The notes under the pieces were generated by a model. That model was not told the origin of the DNA. It made no database searches and worked only from the letters and a program-made list of their open reading frames with translations. From the NCBI GenBank assembly GCA_900768045.1, contig CAAGBL010000093.1, positions 1 to 33,163 of the forward strand: DNA of 33,163 nt, given 5' to 3'. Position numbers and translations under genes: made by a program. Below are positions 15,209-24,404 of the stretch, piece by piece (within the stretch, counting starts at the first letter, position 1; every line of letters begins with the position of its first letter). The DNA is from an uncultured Alistipes sp. Its GTDB lineage: Bacteria > Bacteroidota > Bacteroidia > Bacteroidales > Rikenellaceae.

Positions 15209-16351
15209 CTACTCCTTAGTATAATTATATACCTCCTCGATTTTGTCGCACATCGTAGCCCAGGAGAAGCGCTTACGCTCATGCTCCATGTTGTGCGTAA
15301 ACTCCTCAAGGCGCCCCGCCTCGTATATTCGCTCCAAGCCATTTAGAACGCCATCGACAGAGCTATCTACAACATATCCCACCACACCGTCGGGAACAAT
15401 CTCCTTAAGTCCGCCCACGTTCGTTACGATGATAGGCGTGCGGAAGTTATAGGCTATCTGCGTCACGCCACTCTGTGTTGCCGTCTTGTAGGGTAGTACC
15501 ACGCAGTCGGCAGCGGAGAAGTAGTTAGCGACCTCGCTGTCGGGGATAAAGTGGTCGTGGAGTATGATGTCGTTGGAGAGTTGCAATCTCTCTATCATCT
15601 CAACATATTTCTCACGTGAGGCATAGAACTCGCCAGCAATGAGGAGTTTATGCCCTGGACGTCGTAACTTAGCCCATGCCTCAATAAGGGTGTCTAAGCC
15701 CTTGTAGTCACGTATGAGACCAAAGAAGAGAGAGTATCGCTCATTGGGGTTGATGCCAAGGGCGTTGCATGCCTCGGTGCGCTCCTTACGCTCCCCGAAG
15801 TGCTCGAACATGGGGTGCGGTGAGAAGAGTGCTGGGGCGTGGGTGTAGGCCTCGAGCTCGCCATGTACCTGCTCTGACATGTAGATAAAGCCATCTACCG
15901 AACGTAGGTAGTAGCGGTTGAATATCTTGTCGGTTATATGGTGTTCGTGGGGCTCGACGTTGTCAATCTGGCATATTACTCGTGTGTGCCCATTTTTGCG
16001 TGCAAGACGAGCTATAGAGCCGAAGCAGGGTGCCATGAAGGGTGTCCAGTACTTCATTAGCACGATGTCGGGGCGCATCTTGCATAGCTGGCGACCAACC
16101 TGCCACCATGTAAGAGGGTTTATGGTCGATACCTTGCGCTCGATGCTTAGGTCGGCAGGTGGTGGGGTCTCTACCGTCTGGCTCTTGCCTGGGAAGAGAA
16201 GCGAGGGGTATTGCAGCGTAAATGTGAGGATATCTACTCGATAACCTCGTCTTTGGTACTCACGTGCCATAGTCTCCATGATAGATGCTAATCCTCCACG
16301 ATATGGGTGTGCAGGGCCTACTATGGCAATATGTAACTTGCGCTGTTCCAC
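15209..16351 (-). CDS. Glycosyltransferase, family 4 type
   Basis: 380 residues with a GT-B fold: N-terminal HIAIVGPAHPYRGGLASIMETMA (acceptor domain) and C-terminal FFGLIRDYKGLDTLIEAW, DHFIPDSEVANYFSAADCVVLPYKTATQSGV and GGLKEIV (nucleotide-sugar donor domain, with the EX7E-like region). It likely transfers a sugar in glycan or glycolipid synthesis at the cytoplasmic face of the membrane; donor and acceptor cannot be told. The start is GTG at 16351, directly abutting the thioesterase stop (TAG-GTG), so translation is coupled. No polysaccharide cluster surrounds it. Confidence 0.9.
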   Translation of the reverse strand: MEQRKLHIAIVGPAHPYRGGLASIMETMAREYQRRGYRVDILTFTLQYPSLLFPGKSQTVETPPPADLSIERKVSTINPLTWWQVGRQLCKMRPDIVLMKYWTPFMAPCFGSIARLARKNGHTRVICQIDNVEPHEHHITDKIFNRYYLRSVDGFIYMSEQVHGELEAYTHAPALFSPHPMFEHFGERKERTEACNALGINPNERYSLFFGLIRDYKGLDTLIEAWAKLRRPGHKLLIAGEFYASREKYVEMIERLQLSNDIILHDHFIPDSEVANYFSAADCVVLPYKTATQSGVTQIAYNFRTPIIVTNVGGLKEIVPDGVVGYVVDSSVDGVLNGLERIYEAGRLEEFTHNMEHERKRFSWATMCDKIEEVYNYTKE

Positions 16352-17077
16352 CTACTTAAACTCTACTCGTGCGCGACACAATGTCTTGCCCGCATTTGAC
16401 GAAATCTCGAACTGCCATACGTTGCCCTCGGCAGAGTGTGCTACTGTGAGCACCTCGCCATAGCGAGCCTCGGCGATAAAGTTAAAATCAATGCGCATGC
16501 CACGATTATTCTCGATATCATCGAGCGAGATAGCGTCGAAGACCATGTCGACATAGCGCATGGTGTTTACGTGGCGGTTAAAGTCGATGTCGCTGTAGAC
16601 CACTGGGCGCTCGCTCGATGAGGTGTGCTCTGTAGGACGTAGGCGTGCTGGTGCGTCAATAGGCGATGGCTCATCGACCATGGCACGCTCGTAGGTCTCT
16701 TTCAAGAACGACATATCCACAACCTGACGGCTCTCCATGTTGAGCATACACCACTGCGACACTCCTGCCGCCAAAAGCTCATCGCCACAGCGCATGCGGA
16801 AGTTACGGGTAGATGATAGTCGGTTAAATTCGTTAACCCACGTATCTACGACGATGTCGCTATACTGCTCAGGTTGGCGCATTATTTCTACGCCGAGACG
16901 TGATAGTACCCATGTGCACTTCTCGCCCTGGAGGGCTGCTACGCCGAAGCCCTTACTGTCGGCATCTATACCTGCGACGTTGAGCATGTAGTTGATAATC
17001 GAGGCCGCCGAAGCACGTAGCGTAAAGTCTACATCTTGGGGTACAATACGGTATTTGTAACTTGTAATTTCTGCCAT
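16352..17077 (-). CDS. Acyl-ACP thioesterase family protein
   Basis: 241 residues of the PF01643 (acyl-ACP thioesterase) type, which cleaves acyl-ACP to release free fatty acid. Two hot-dog halves are visible: LGVEIMRQPEQYSDIVVDTWVNEFNRLSSTRNFRM in the first and SDIDFNRHVNTMRYVDMVFD in the second, where Asn and His of NRHVN occupy the catalytic positions of the plant FatA/B enzymes. Length is typical of bacterial members. First gene of a two-gene transcript with the glycosyltransferase, which suggests lipid or glycolipid metabolism, but this is inference. Confidence 0.88.
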   Translation of the reverse strand: MAEITSYKYRIVPQDVDFTLRASAASIINYMLNVAGIDADSKGFGVAALQGEKCTWVLSRLGVEIMRQPEQYSDIVVDTWVNEFNRLSSTRNFRMRCGDELLAAGVSQWCMLNMESRQVVDMSFLKETYERAMVDEPSPIDAPARLRPTEHTSSSERPVVYSDIDFNRHVNTMRYVDMVFDAISLDDIENNRGMRIDFNFIAEARYGEVLTVAHSAEGNVWQFEISSNAGKTLCRARVEFK

Positions 17078-17096
17078 ACATAGTAATATTTGAGTA

Positions 17097-17104
17097 CAAA
17101 TATA
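17097..17104 (-). promoter_or_regulatory. -7 element of the thioesterase-glycosyltransferase promoter
   Basis: TATATTTG on the minus strand, 20 nt before the thioesterase ATG. No TTG at 19-21 nt was seen. Confidence 0.5.
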
Positions 17105-17180
17105 CTAAACTTTGCAATAATTAGCGAACAAATGCGTTGAATTATTGTGCAAATAAATTCAAAAAATGTGTGTGTAAATG

Positions 17181-17210
17181 TTGGTAATCAAGCAAAAAAT
17201 AGTATCTTTG
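17181..17210 (+). promoter_or_regulatory. Promoter of the M16 peptidase gene
   Basis: TTG (17181-17183), a 19-base spacer and TATCTTTG (17203-17210), with an AT-rich upstream region. Predicted leader about 65 nt to the ATG at 17280. Confidence 0.75.
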
Positions 17211-17279
17211 CTTGAATTAATATCCGCAAATGTGCAGATAGCAACAAAAACTTAATATAATTACTTAATTATCAACTCT

Positions 17280-20090
17280 ATGAAAAAACTTATTTTTTCA
17301 CTCGTAGCACTTGTATTGGGTGTTATGAGTCTTTCGGCTCAGACCGTGCTTCCTCTTGATGAGCAGGTGCGAGTAGGTCGCCTTGAGAATGGTATGACCT
17401 ATTTCCTTCGCCACAACGAGAAGCCAAAGGGCCAGGCAAGCTTCTACATCTATCACGATGTGGGTGCTGTTCAGGAGGCTGACGACCAGCAGGGCTTGGC
17501 TCACTTCCTCGAGCACATGGCATTCAACGGCACTAAGAATCTCCCAGGTAAGGAGATGATTGAGAAGTTGGAGACTATCGGTGTTCAGTTTGGTTACAAC
17601 CTTAACGCATTTACTTCATGGGATTGCACCGAGTATATGATTAAGGATTGCCCAATCACTCCTGAGAACCTCGACCTTGCACTTCTTATTCTTCACGACT
17701 GGTCGCAGTTCATCGCTTTGGATCCAGCCGAGATTGACGAGGAGCGTGGCGTAATCATGGAGGAGCTTCGTACACGTGACGGCGCTAACCTTCGTGCTCA
17801 GAACGATATGTTCCGCAACTTGTTCAAGGGTACTATCTACGAGCAGCGCAACCTTATCGGCTACCTCGATGGCCTAAAGTCATTCGACCACACTGCTTTG
17901 GGTGCCTTCTATAAGAAGTGGTACCGCCCAGAGTATCAGGCTATCGTTATCGTTGGTGATATCGACGTTGATGAGGTAGAGGCAAAGATTAAGACTCTCA
18001 TGGCTGACATTCCAGCATCTCCAGCTGATGCAGCACAGAAGGAGGTAGTATTCGTTCCTGCAACTGAGGAGCCTATCGTTAGCATCTTCTCTGACGTTGA
18101 GCTTACACGTTCAAGCGTGATGATGTTCGCTCGTCGTGAGGCACTTCCTAAGGAGATGAAGAACACTGCTGAGGCTTACTCTTTGGACGTTGTTTACAAC
18201 CTCGCTACAATGATGATGAACAACCGCTTCGAGGAGATTTCTCAGAAGGCTGACGCTCCATTCTTGGGTGGTGGTATGTCTGAGGGTAGCATCGGCGTAT
18301 GTCCTACAATGGACGCTACAAGCTTCTCAGTAGTTGCTCACGAGGGCCGCATCATCGACGGCTTCCGTGCTATGTATACTGAGATGGAGCGTATGCGCCG
18401 TCATGGCTTCACAGCAGGCGAGTTGGAGCGTGCTAAGGAGGAGCTTAAGATGTATGCTGAGCGCCAGTACACTAATCGTAACGACGTGCGCAACGACGAG
18501 TATGCACAGCGCTACCTTGACCACTACGCTCAGGGTACTCCTATGATGTCGGCAGAGGTTGAGTGGCAGCTCGACCAGCAGATGATTTCAAGCATCAGCA
18601 TCGACATCTTCAATCAGCTATATAGCCAGCTTACAGCGCCTAACAAGAACCTTGTAATCCTTGCTCGCACACCTGAGAAGGAGGGCCTTGTAATCCCTAC
18701 TAAGGAGGAGATTTTGGCAGTTATCGCAGAGGTTGAGGCATCGGAGATTGAGGCTTACAAGGATAACACTGTAATCCTTCCACTTATCGACGAGTCTGCA
18801 AAGCTTAAGGGCTCTAAGGTGGCTAAGACTGCTAAGAATGAGTCGCTCGGCTACACTGAGTGGACTTTGAAGAACGGCATCAAGGTTGTTGTTCGTCCTT
18901 CTACACTCAAGGCTGACGAGGTACAGATTAGCGCAGTAACTAAGGGTGGTAAGTCGTTGCTTTCAAACGAGGATTGCTTCACTGGCGATATGCTCGGTAT
19001 GGTAATGGGTCAGTCAGGTATCAGCAAGTTCTCAGCTACTGAGCTTGCTAAGCAGCTTACTGGTAAGAATGCACACGCTAACATTGGTGTTGGCGACTAT
19101 CAGCACACTGTAAATGCTGGTGGCTCTCCAAAGGATATCGAGACTATCCTCCAGCTTATGTATCTTCAGTTTACTGCTCCACGTTTCGATGAGACAGACC
19201 TTAACAACCTTAAGAAGATGTATGTTCCTTACTTCAAGAACATGGAGCAGGATCCTAACTACATCGCTGGTAAGGCTTACACTGAGACTCTCTATGGCAA
19301 CCATCCACGTCGCCAGATGACTAAGGCTGAGGACTTCGAGACATTGACTCTCGAGAGCTTGGCAAATGTTCACAAGCAGCTTTACAGCTACGCTAACGAC
19401 TTCCGCTTCGTTATCGCTGGTAATGTTGACCTCGAGACATTGAAGCCACTCGTAGAGAAGTATATCGGCTCATTGCCAACAGCTAAGAAGTCTGTATACT
19501 CAGTTGTTGACGACGGCGTACGTATCGTATCTGGCGAGGTTACTAACGACTTCACAGCTAAGATGCAGCAGCCTAAGGTGTCTGTATTGTTGACATTCTC
19601 TGGTGACTTGGCTAACAACGCTAAGAACCGCATGGTGCTTAACCTCCTTAGCCGTGCTCTTGACTCACGCTACCTTATCTCTATCCGTGAGGAGAAGGGT
19701 GGTACTTACGGCGTACAGGTTCAGGATGGCATCTCTAAGTACCCTGTTGAGCACTACCAGATGCTTATCGCATTCGATACTAACGAGCAGCTTGCTGACG
19801 AGCTTGTAGAGATTTGTCTCAAGGAGATTCGCACTATCGCTGAGAATGGCCCAATCGCTGAGGATATCGAGAAGTCACGTGAGTTCTTGAGAAAGAACTA
19901 CAACAACGTTCTCGAGAGCAACGGCGGCTGGATGTCGGCTATCACACGTTGGTATGAGGAGGGTTACAACTACAAGGAGGAGTACCTCAACTTGGTAAAT
20001 GGCGTAACTTATGATGACGTGAAGGCTATGGCAGCTAAGATTCTTGAGGATAATAACTACACTAAGGTTATTATGCGCCCAGCCAAGTAA
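17280..20090 (+). CDS. Secreted M16 family zinc peptidase (pitrilysin/insulinase type)
   Basis: 936 residues with a signal peptide (MKKLIFSLVALVLGVMSLSA), so periplasmic or membrane-associated. The inverted zinc motif HFLEH is at residues 75-79, with further acidic ligand candidates in the ERGVIMEEL segment about 75 residues later. The second half (from about residue 520, YTEWTLKNGIKVVVRP) is the non-catalytic M16 repeat, and REEKGGTYGVQV carries the R/Y-type substrate-binding motif of that half. The full two-half architecture is intact. M16 enzymes degrade peptides in a closed chamber. Codon choice looks biased (CCA, TCA, C-ending forms) compared with neighbours, suggesting strong expression. 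It stands alone, with hairpins after the stop. Confidence 0.93.
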   Translation: MKKLIFSLVALVLGVMSLSAQTVLPLDEQVRVGRLENGMTYFLRHNEKPKGQASFYIYHDVGAVQEADDQQGLAHFLEHMAFNGTKNLPGKEMIEKLETIGVQFGYNLNAFTSWDCTEYMIKDCPITPENLDLALLILHDWSQFIALDPAEIDEERGVIMEELRTRDGANLRAQNDMFRNLFKGTIYEQRNLIGYLDGLKSFDHTALGAFYKKWYRPEYQAIVIVGDIDVDEVEAKIKTLMADIPASPADAAQKEVVFVPATEEPIVSIFSDVELTRSSVMMFARREALPKEMKNTAEAYSLDVVYNLATMMMNNRFEEISQKADAPFLGGGMSEGSIGVCPTMDATSFSVVAHEGRIIDGFRAMYTEMERMRRHGFTAGELERAKEELKMYAERQYTNRNDVRNDEYAQRYLDHYAQGTPMMSAEVEWQLDQQMISSISIDIFNQLYSQLTAPNKNLVILARTPEKEGLVIPTKEEILAVIAEVEASEIEAYKDNTVILPLIDESAKLKGSKVAKTAKNESLGYTEWTLKNGIKVVVRPSTLKADEVQISAVTKGGKSLLSNEDCFTGDMLGMVMGQSGISKFSATELAKQLTGKNAHANIGVGDYQHTVNAGGSPKDIETILQLMYLQFTAPRFDETDLNNLKKMYVPYFKNMEQDPNYIAGKAYTETLYGNHPRRQMTKAEDFETLTLESLANVHKQLYSYANDFRFVIAGNVDLETLKPLVEKYIGSLPTAKKSVYSVVDDGVRIVSGEVTNDFTAKMQQPKVSVLLTFSGDLANNAKNRMVLNLLSRALDSRYLISIREEKGGTYGVQVQDGISKYPVEHYQMLIAFDTNEQLADELVEICLKEIRTIAENGPIAEDIEKSREFLRKNYNNVLESNGGWMSAITRWYEEGYNYKEEYLNLVNGVTYDDVKAMAAKILEDNNYTKVIMRPAK

Positions 20091-20102
20091 TTTCTTGTGA
20101 TA

Positions 20103-20122
20103 AGGGGCCGATTGCGGCCCCT
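20103..20122 (+). terminator. GC-rich hairpin after the M16 peptidase gene
   Basis: AGGGGCCG/CGGCCCCT, 8 bp with an ATTG loop, 12 bases past the stop. It is not followed by a T run on the + strand; the next hairpin (20131-20174) carries T5, so the two may act together. Confidence 0.55.
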
Positions 20123-20130
20123 AACAAAAA

Positions 20131-20216
20131 ATGGCGACAATGGGACGTACGTCAAGTACTACCCATCGTCGCCATTTTTGCCGAGTGTAGCACTCGGCGC
20201 CCTTCTGACAAGAAAT
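20131..20216 (+). repeat. Structured hairpin repeat element, copy 2
   Basis: Same core as at 327-365 (identical 29 bases from AATGGG to CCCATC), but with outer stem ATGGCGAC (20131-20138) pairing with GTCGCCAT. Three of the five shared outer base pairs differ from copy 1 and all remain paired. T5 follows on the + strand and T6 on the minus strand, so this copy could terminate both the M16 gene and the converging reductase operon. It is followed by the same GCCGAGTG-TAG-CACTCGGC hairpin (20180-20198) as copy 1. Confidence 0.72.
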
Positions 20217-20251
20217 TTATCTCGCTAATTGAGGTGGAATTCTGGAGATAA

Positions 20252-20392
20252 TAGGGACGATTAGGACCAATAAGACCATTAGGATATTTGTCCGTGACCG
20301 TCTTAATCGTCCTAAGGTCTCAAGGTCCTAATCGTCCTATTCTCCCTATTCTCCCTATTCTCCCTATCTTTCCTTTCTTCTTTGCTGTTCTC
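20252..20392. repeat. Intergenic inverted repeat plus CCCTATT tract
   Basis: Perfect 14-bp arms GGACGATTAGGACC (20254-20267) and GGTCCTAATCGTCC (20323-20336) enclose about 55 bases with further copies of the same GACGATT/TCTTAAT words around a GGATATTTGTCCGTGAC core. Related sequence lies at 26369-26472. From 20337 a CCCTATTCT tract (several tandem units) leads to the stop of the reductase gene; it aligns with 67-110. Confidence 0.7.
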
Positions 20393-20394
20393 TC

Positions 20395-21378
20395 TTATTT
20401 CCCGCTCGTGAGAAACGCCATGGTGTCCACGCCGTCGGCATAGTCGGTGAGGGTGGGGTATTGCGCTGAGCCGAAGTCAATGGTGCGGCCGAAGGGAAGA
20501 TGTGTGCTGAGGGTGTCGAGGTGCGAGACTACGCACTGGATATCCTCACTATGCTCCGCAAGCCATGTTTCGACGTCGCTGAGCGAAGTGTAGGCGTGGA
20601 GTGTGACCTCGCCGAGGGACTGTGGAAAGGTTGTGCCGTGGGTGGCGATATATCCGTCGTAGTCGGCAAAGGGTATGCCCTGCATCTTAAGGAGTGCCTT
20701 GCGCATGCGGAGGCTCTGCTCGAGTCTGCTGCACTCTGCACGCTGGGGTATGAGCGTGGGCGTTGTGCTTTGTGGGTAGAATATCATCGACACTGAACGG
20801 CAGCCGAGGCCCGAGTATGCTGTTATGTCGGTGGCAAGGGCGGTAAGCTCCTCTGTGCTCTCTGTGCCGTCGAGAACGGCGATAGAGTGGCGGCTGCCAC
20901 GCAGAAGAGAGCGTGTAGTGGCAAAGTGATGGGCGAAGTAGCGGTTGGCATCCTCGCCGCCTGTGGCTATGGCCATGTCGTAGTGCTCCGTAGAGGAGTA
21001 GTCATATATAGCGATGTCGGGGCAGATAGAGCGTAGCTCGTTGACAACATGGTGCATGAGCTCGCTATCCTTTGACGAGGGCTTGTAGTGGCACTCGTGG
21101 CCGCTGAGAATGACGCACATAAGGTCGAAGAAGCCGACGAGGGGTATGTTGCCCGCCATGATGACTGCCACACGCTTGGGTGTTGTTGCGGGGGTGTAGT
21201 GCGCTATCCACCTCTCGAGCTTATGGCGCTGGAGCATAGTTAGGCGTATGGCATCGACCGAACGTAGTATATCTTGTTCGGTAAACCAGCAATTCTCGGC
21301 AATGGCGTTGTCGAGAATCTCTCTATGTTCACTAAGCTGCTTTAGGCGGTGCCCAAGCTCTACGAATACCTCTATCAT
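20395..21378 (-). CDS. Acyl-CoA reductase, LuxC-like (PF05893)
   Basis: 327 residues. KRVAVIMAGNIPLVGFFDLMCVILSGHECHYKPSSKD is the NADP-binding and activation region typical of the LuxC family, and SGLGCRSVS places the likely nucleophile at Cys193. LuxC reduces activated fatty acids to aldehydes; in Bacteroidetes such genes occur outside any lux operon and the physiological substrate is not known to me. It is shorter than Vibrio LuxC (about 480 aa). Its start overlaps the preceding lipoprotein gene by 4 nt (ATGA), implying coupling. No luciferase or ferredoxin gene is nearby within the window. Confidence 0.83.
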   Translation of the reverse strand: MIEVFVELGHRLKQLSEHREILDNAIAENCWFTEQDILRSVDAIRLTMLQRHKLERWIAHYTPATTPKRVAVIMAGNIPLVGFFDLMCVILSGHECHYKPSSKDSELMHHVVNELRSICPDIAIYDYSSTEHYDMAIATGGEDANRYFAHHFATTRSLLRGSRHSIAVLDGTESTEELTALATDITAYSGLGCRSVSMIFYPQSTTPTLIPQRAECSRLEQSLRMRKALLKMQGIPFADYDGYIATHGTTFPQSLGEVTLHAYTSLSDVETWLAEHSEDIQCVVSHLDTLSTHLPFGRTIDFGSAQYPTLTDYADGVDTMAFLTSGK

Positions 21379-22316
21379 AGCTGTATGCCTTGTGATATGA
21401 TGCTTACGACATGCTCGATGCTAACACCATCTTTGATGAGCACATGCTTGCGGCGGTCAAGAAGATATAGCGACGGAATGGCCTTGAGGTCGTAGAGTCT
21501 GTCGTGGGTTAGAGTCATAGCCTCATCGTAGCCACATATCCACCCCTTAGGCATTGAGGGTAGGTACTGGCGCCATGCCTCGATATCCTCGTCGGGGTAT
21601 ATGGCGAGGGTTACGATGCTATATTTCGTGCTTAGCTCCTTGAGCTTTTCTGAATGTTCTACCTCGTCGATAACGGCCTTGCACATCTCGCAACCAGGGT
21701 TGTTGAAGAGCAAGATTGTGTAGTCGGCATCGATGTTGTGGAGGGTGTTGCTATGGCCATTCGATAGTGTATATCGGAAGTCGTTGGCGATGCTACGAAG
21801 CCTATTTTGCTTGGTTATATGTAGCGTGTACTCGGGTATCTTGCGGTCGTACTCGTCCAAGAGGGGCGACTTGCATAGCTCCTCCAAGATGGGGATATAG
21901 TACTCGTCGTTGCGTAGTGGCGAGTTGGGATCGTAGAGCACCTCGTGCGCCATATCTGCGAAGAAGTCGAGCACAGGGCGGCTGCTCTCGGCACGATGAA
22001 TGAGTGTGCGTAGGAGTGAGTCGGCAAGTGGCTCGGGTATCGACATGACATACTGGGCAAAGGCGCTGTATATCTCCTCGGTGTTGTAGCGGTCGACCTC
22101 CTCGCCAATGTCGAAGCGGAAGTCGTCCCAGTAGTGCGCCACATAGTGCTTGTAGTCCTCCTCGCTCTCTATCTTTGTGATGCTGTCGTAGGGGAGCTTG
22201 AAGGTTAGTGTACCCTCCTCGCACTCAGCACTCTCCTCGCTGCTTGTATTTGTCGAGGGCTGTGAGATGCAAGCAATAGAGCATACTAAAAGAGCTAAAT
22301 AGAATATTCTTGCCAT
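21375..22316 (-). CDS. Thioredoxin-like lipoprotein (DUF5106-type)
   Basis: 313 residues with a lipoprotein signal (Cys16, SIAC). The C-terminal half has a thioredoxin fold: ILLFNNPGCEMCKAV with redox CxxC at 209-212 and cis-Pro in KAIPSLYLL. The N-terminal region (about 40-190, helical) resembles the DUF5106 domain seen before thioredoxin domains in Bacteroidetes lipoproteins. Probably a periplasmic or outer-membrane thiol-disulfide protein. It starts only 8 nt beyond the argS terminator T run, leaving no room for its own promoter there, so expression probably depends on read-through or a promoter inside argS. The reductase gene overlaps its end by 4 nt. Confidence 0.85.
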   Translation of the reverse strand: MARIFYLALLVCSIACISQPSTNTSSEESAECEEGTLTFKLPYDSITKIESEEDYKHYVAHYWDDFRFDIGEEVDRYNTEEIYSAFAQYVMSIPEPLADSLLRTLIHRAESSRPVLDFFADMAHEVLYDPNSPLRNDEYYIPILEELCKSPLLDEYDRKIPEYTLHITKQNRLRSIANDFRYTLSNGHSNTLHNIDADYTILLFNNPGCEMCKAVIDEVEHSEKLKELSTKYSIVTLAIYPDEDIEAWRQYLPSMPKGWICGYDEAMTLTHDRLYDLKAIPSLYLLDRRKHVLIKDGVSIEHVVSIISQGIQL

Positions 22317-22324
22317 ACCTCTAT

Positions 22325-22363
22325 AAAAAAATGGGGGAGTCCACTTTTGCGTTGAACACCCCC
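22325..22363 (-). terminator. Hairpin and T-run between argS and the lipoprotein gene
   Basis: GGGGG (22333-22337) pairs with CCCCC (22359-22363) with an imperfect inner stem; on the minus strand A-T7 follows. Placed 13 bases past the argS stop and immediately before the next start, so it may be a partial terminator within an operon. Confidence 0.75.
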
Positions 22364-22375
22364 GTTGTTGTCTGA

Positions 22376-24151
22376 TTACATTCGCTCAGGAACGTTGATG
22401 CCCAAGAGCGACATCGCTGAGCGTATTACACGTGCCACCTCCGAGGCGAGCTTGAGACGCAATGAGCGCACTGCCTCGTTCTCCTCCTTGAGGATTGAGT
22501 GGTCGTGGTAGTAGCCGTTGAACTGCTTAGCAAGGTCGTAGGCGTAGGCTGCAATTACCGATGGTGCAAACTGCTCGCCCGCAGTGCGAACTACCGCTGG
22601 GTACTCCGAGAGCGCCTTGATGAGCTCTACCTCCTCCTGGAGCAGTGGTGCGCTTAGGAAGTTTTCCGTGGCGATGCCTGCCTCCTCGGCCTTACGCATA
22701 ATTGAGCGGATACGTGCGTGGGTGTACTGGATAAATGGGCCAGTGTTGCCGTTGAAGTCGATACTCTCACGTGGGTCAAAGAGCATTGTCTTCTTGGGGT
22801 CTACCTTGAGGATAAAGTACTTCAAGGCGCCGAGACCTACCATCTCACAGATTGCTGCGGCCTCCTCCTCGGTGCAGCCGTCGAGCTTACCTAACTCATC
22901 AGACATCTCACGTGCTGTGCCCACCATATCGGCAATGAGGTCGTCGGCATCTACTACCGTACCCTCACGTGACTTCATCTTACCCTCAGGGAGCTCAACC
23001 ATGCCGTATGAAAGGTGGAAGATGTTGTCGCTCCACTCATACCCGAGCTTCTTTAACACGAGCTTAAGCACCTGGAAGTGGTAGTTCTGCTCGTTGCCCA
23101 CAACGTAAATCATGTCGTCGAGCTTGTTCTCCTCGAAGCGGCTGAGCGCTGTGCCGAGGTCCTGAGTCATATATACCGATGTGCCGTCGCCACGTAGGAG
23201 TAGCTTCTGGTCGAGGCCGTCAGCCTCAAGGTCAATCCATACTGAGTTATCCTCCTTGCGGAAGAATACGCCCTTCTCAAGACCCTCCTCTACGAGACTC
23301 TTGCCCAAGAGATATGTCTCAGACTCGTAGTAAACCTTGTCGAAGTCGACGCCAAGAGCCTTATACGTTACGTCGAAGCCCTCATATACCCAGCCATTCA
23401 TGGTCTGCCAGAGAGAGTAGACCTCCTCATCTTTTGCCTCCCACTTGCGCAACATCTCCTGCGCAGCGAGCATGATAGGTGCCTTCTTCTTTGCCTCGTC
23501 CTCCGATAGGCCCTGAGCCACGAGCTCCTTAATCTCCGCTTTGTAGTGCTTGTCGAACTCGACATAGTACTTACCTACAAGGTGGTCGCCCTTCATGCCT
23601 GACGATGCGGGAGTCTCGCCACCGCCATAGAGCTGCCATGCAAGCATCGACTTACAGATGTGAATGCCTCGGTCGTTAACCAAGTTTACCTTGATTACGT
23701 TGTGGCCATTAGCCTTGAGGATTGTTGCCACCGAGTATCCGAGGAGGTTGTTGCGGATATGTCCGAGGTGGAGAGGCTTGTTGGTGTTTGGCGACGAGTA
23801 CTCAATCATGATTGTACGTCCCGACTTTTCAGCCATGCCGTAGTTCTCCGTAGCTACAATCTCGCCAAAGCGCTCTGCCCAGAACGATGAGTCTACGACG
23901 AGGTTAAGGAAGCCCTTAATCACGTTGAACGACTTAATCTCTGGTGTAGAGGCTACAATCTTCTCACCCAACTCTGTGGCTGTTGCCTCGGGCGATTTCT
24001 TTGATGCACGCAAGAGCGGGAATACTACCACGGTGTAGTCGCCCTCGAACTCCTTGCGGGTTTTCTGTATCTGAATGTTGTCGCTTAAGCCGTATAACTC
24101 CTCTGTTGCACGACATACGACGCCTGAAATAAACTCTTCGATGTTTAGCAT
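22376..24151 (-). CDS. argS: Arginyl-tRNA synthetase
   Basis: 591-residue class I synthetase charging tRNA-Arg. The N-terminal additional domain (1-110) is present, followed by EYSSPNTNKPLHLGHIRNNL with HLGH at 128-131, the MYVVGNEQNYHF segment, and GKMKSREG as the KMSKS-equivalent loop. The C-terminal anticodon-binding DALR domain ends in MSLLGINVPERM, as is typical. Normal length. It has its own promoter (24180-24187) and a terminator-like hairpin after the stop. Confidence 0.96.
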   Translation of the reverse strand: MLNIEEFISGVVCRATEELYGLSDNIQIQKTRKEFEGDYTVVVFPLLRASKKSPEATATELGEKIVASTPEIKSFNVIKGFLNLVVDSSFWAERFGEIVATENYGMAEKSGRTIMIEYSSPNTNKPLHLGHIRNNLLGYSVATILKANGHNVIKVNLVNDRGIHICKSMLAWQLYGGGETPASSGMKGDHLVGKYYVEFDKHYKAEIKELVAQGLSEDEAKKKAPIMLAAQEMLRKWEAKDEEVYSLWQTMNGWVYEGFDVTYKALGVDFDKVYYESETYLLGKSLVEEGLEKGVFFRKEDNSVWIDLEADGLDQKLLLRGDGTSVYMTQDLGTALSRFEENKLDDMIYVVGNEQNYHFQVLKLVLKKLGYEWSDNIFHLSYGMVELPEGKMKSREGTVVDADDLIADMVGTAREMSDELGKLDGCTEEEAAAICEMVGLGALKYFILKVDPKKTMLFDPRESIDFNGNTGPFIQYTHARIRSIMRKAEEAGIATENFLSAPLLQEEVELIKALSEYPAVVRTAGEQFAPSVIAAYAYDLAKQFNGYYHDHSILKEENEAVRSLRLKLASEVARVIRSAMSLLGINVPERM

Positions 24152-24179
24152 AGTTACCTATATTTATATATCTAAGGCG

Positions 24180-24187
24180 CAAATATA
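24180..24187 (-). promoter_or_regulatory. -7 element of the argS promoter
   Basis: TATATTTG on the minus strand, 29 nt before the argS ATG. No clear -33 TTG. Confidence 0.5.
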
Positions 24188-24404
24188 CAAACTTTTTTCT
24201 TAAATGTGAAAAAAGTGTTGCTAAGCCCAGCTTTTTTTGTTGCTAATATTCAGTGTTCTAACTTGTGGCTATGATGCCCTCGCCTTGCCGACCATATTGA
24301 CACTATAGATGTCAAGTAATAAACTCAGAGAGTCGAAGTGGACAATGGTCAGTCAGTCATTTTGCCTATGTAAATGACTGACTGACCACCCAAACAGAGT
24401 ACAA

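Noticed and set aside
22584..23084. 166-codon + strand frame inside argS
   Set aside because: Antisense shadow of argS with no motifs of its own.
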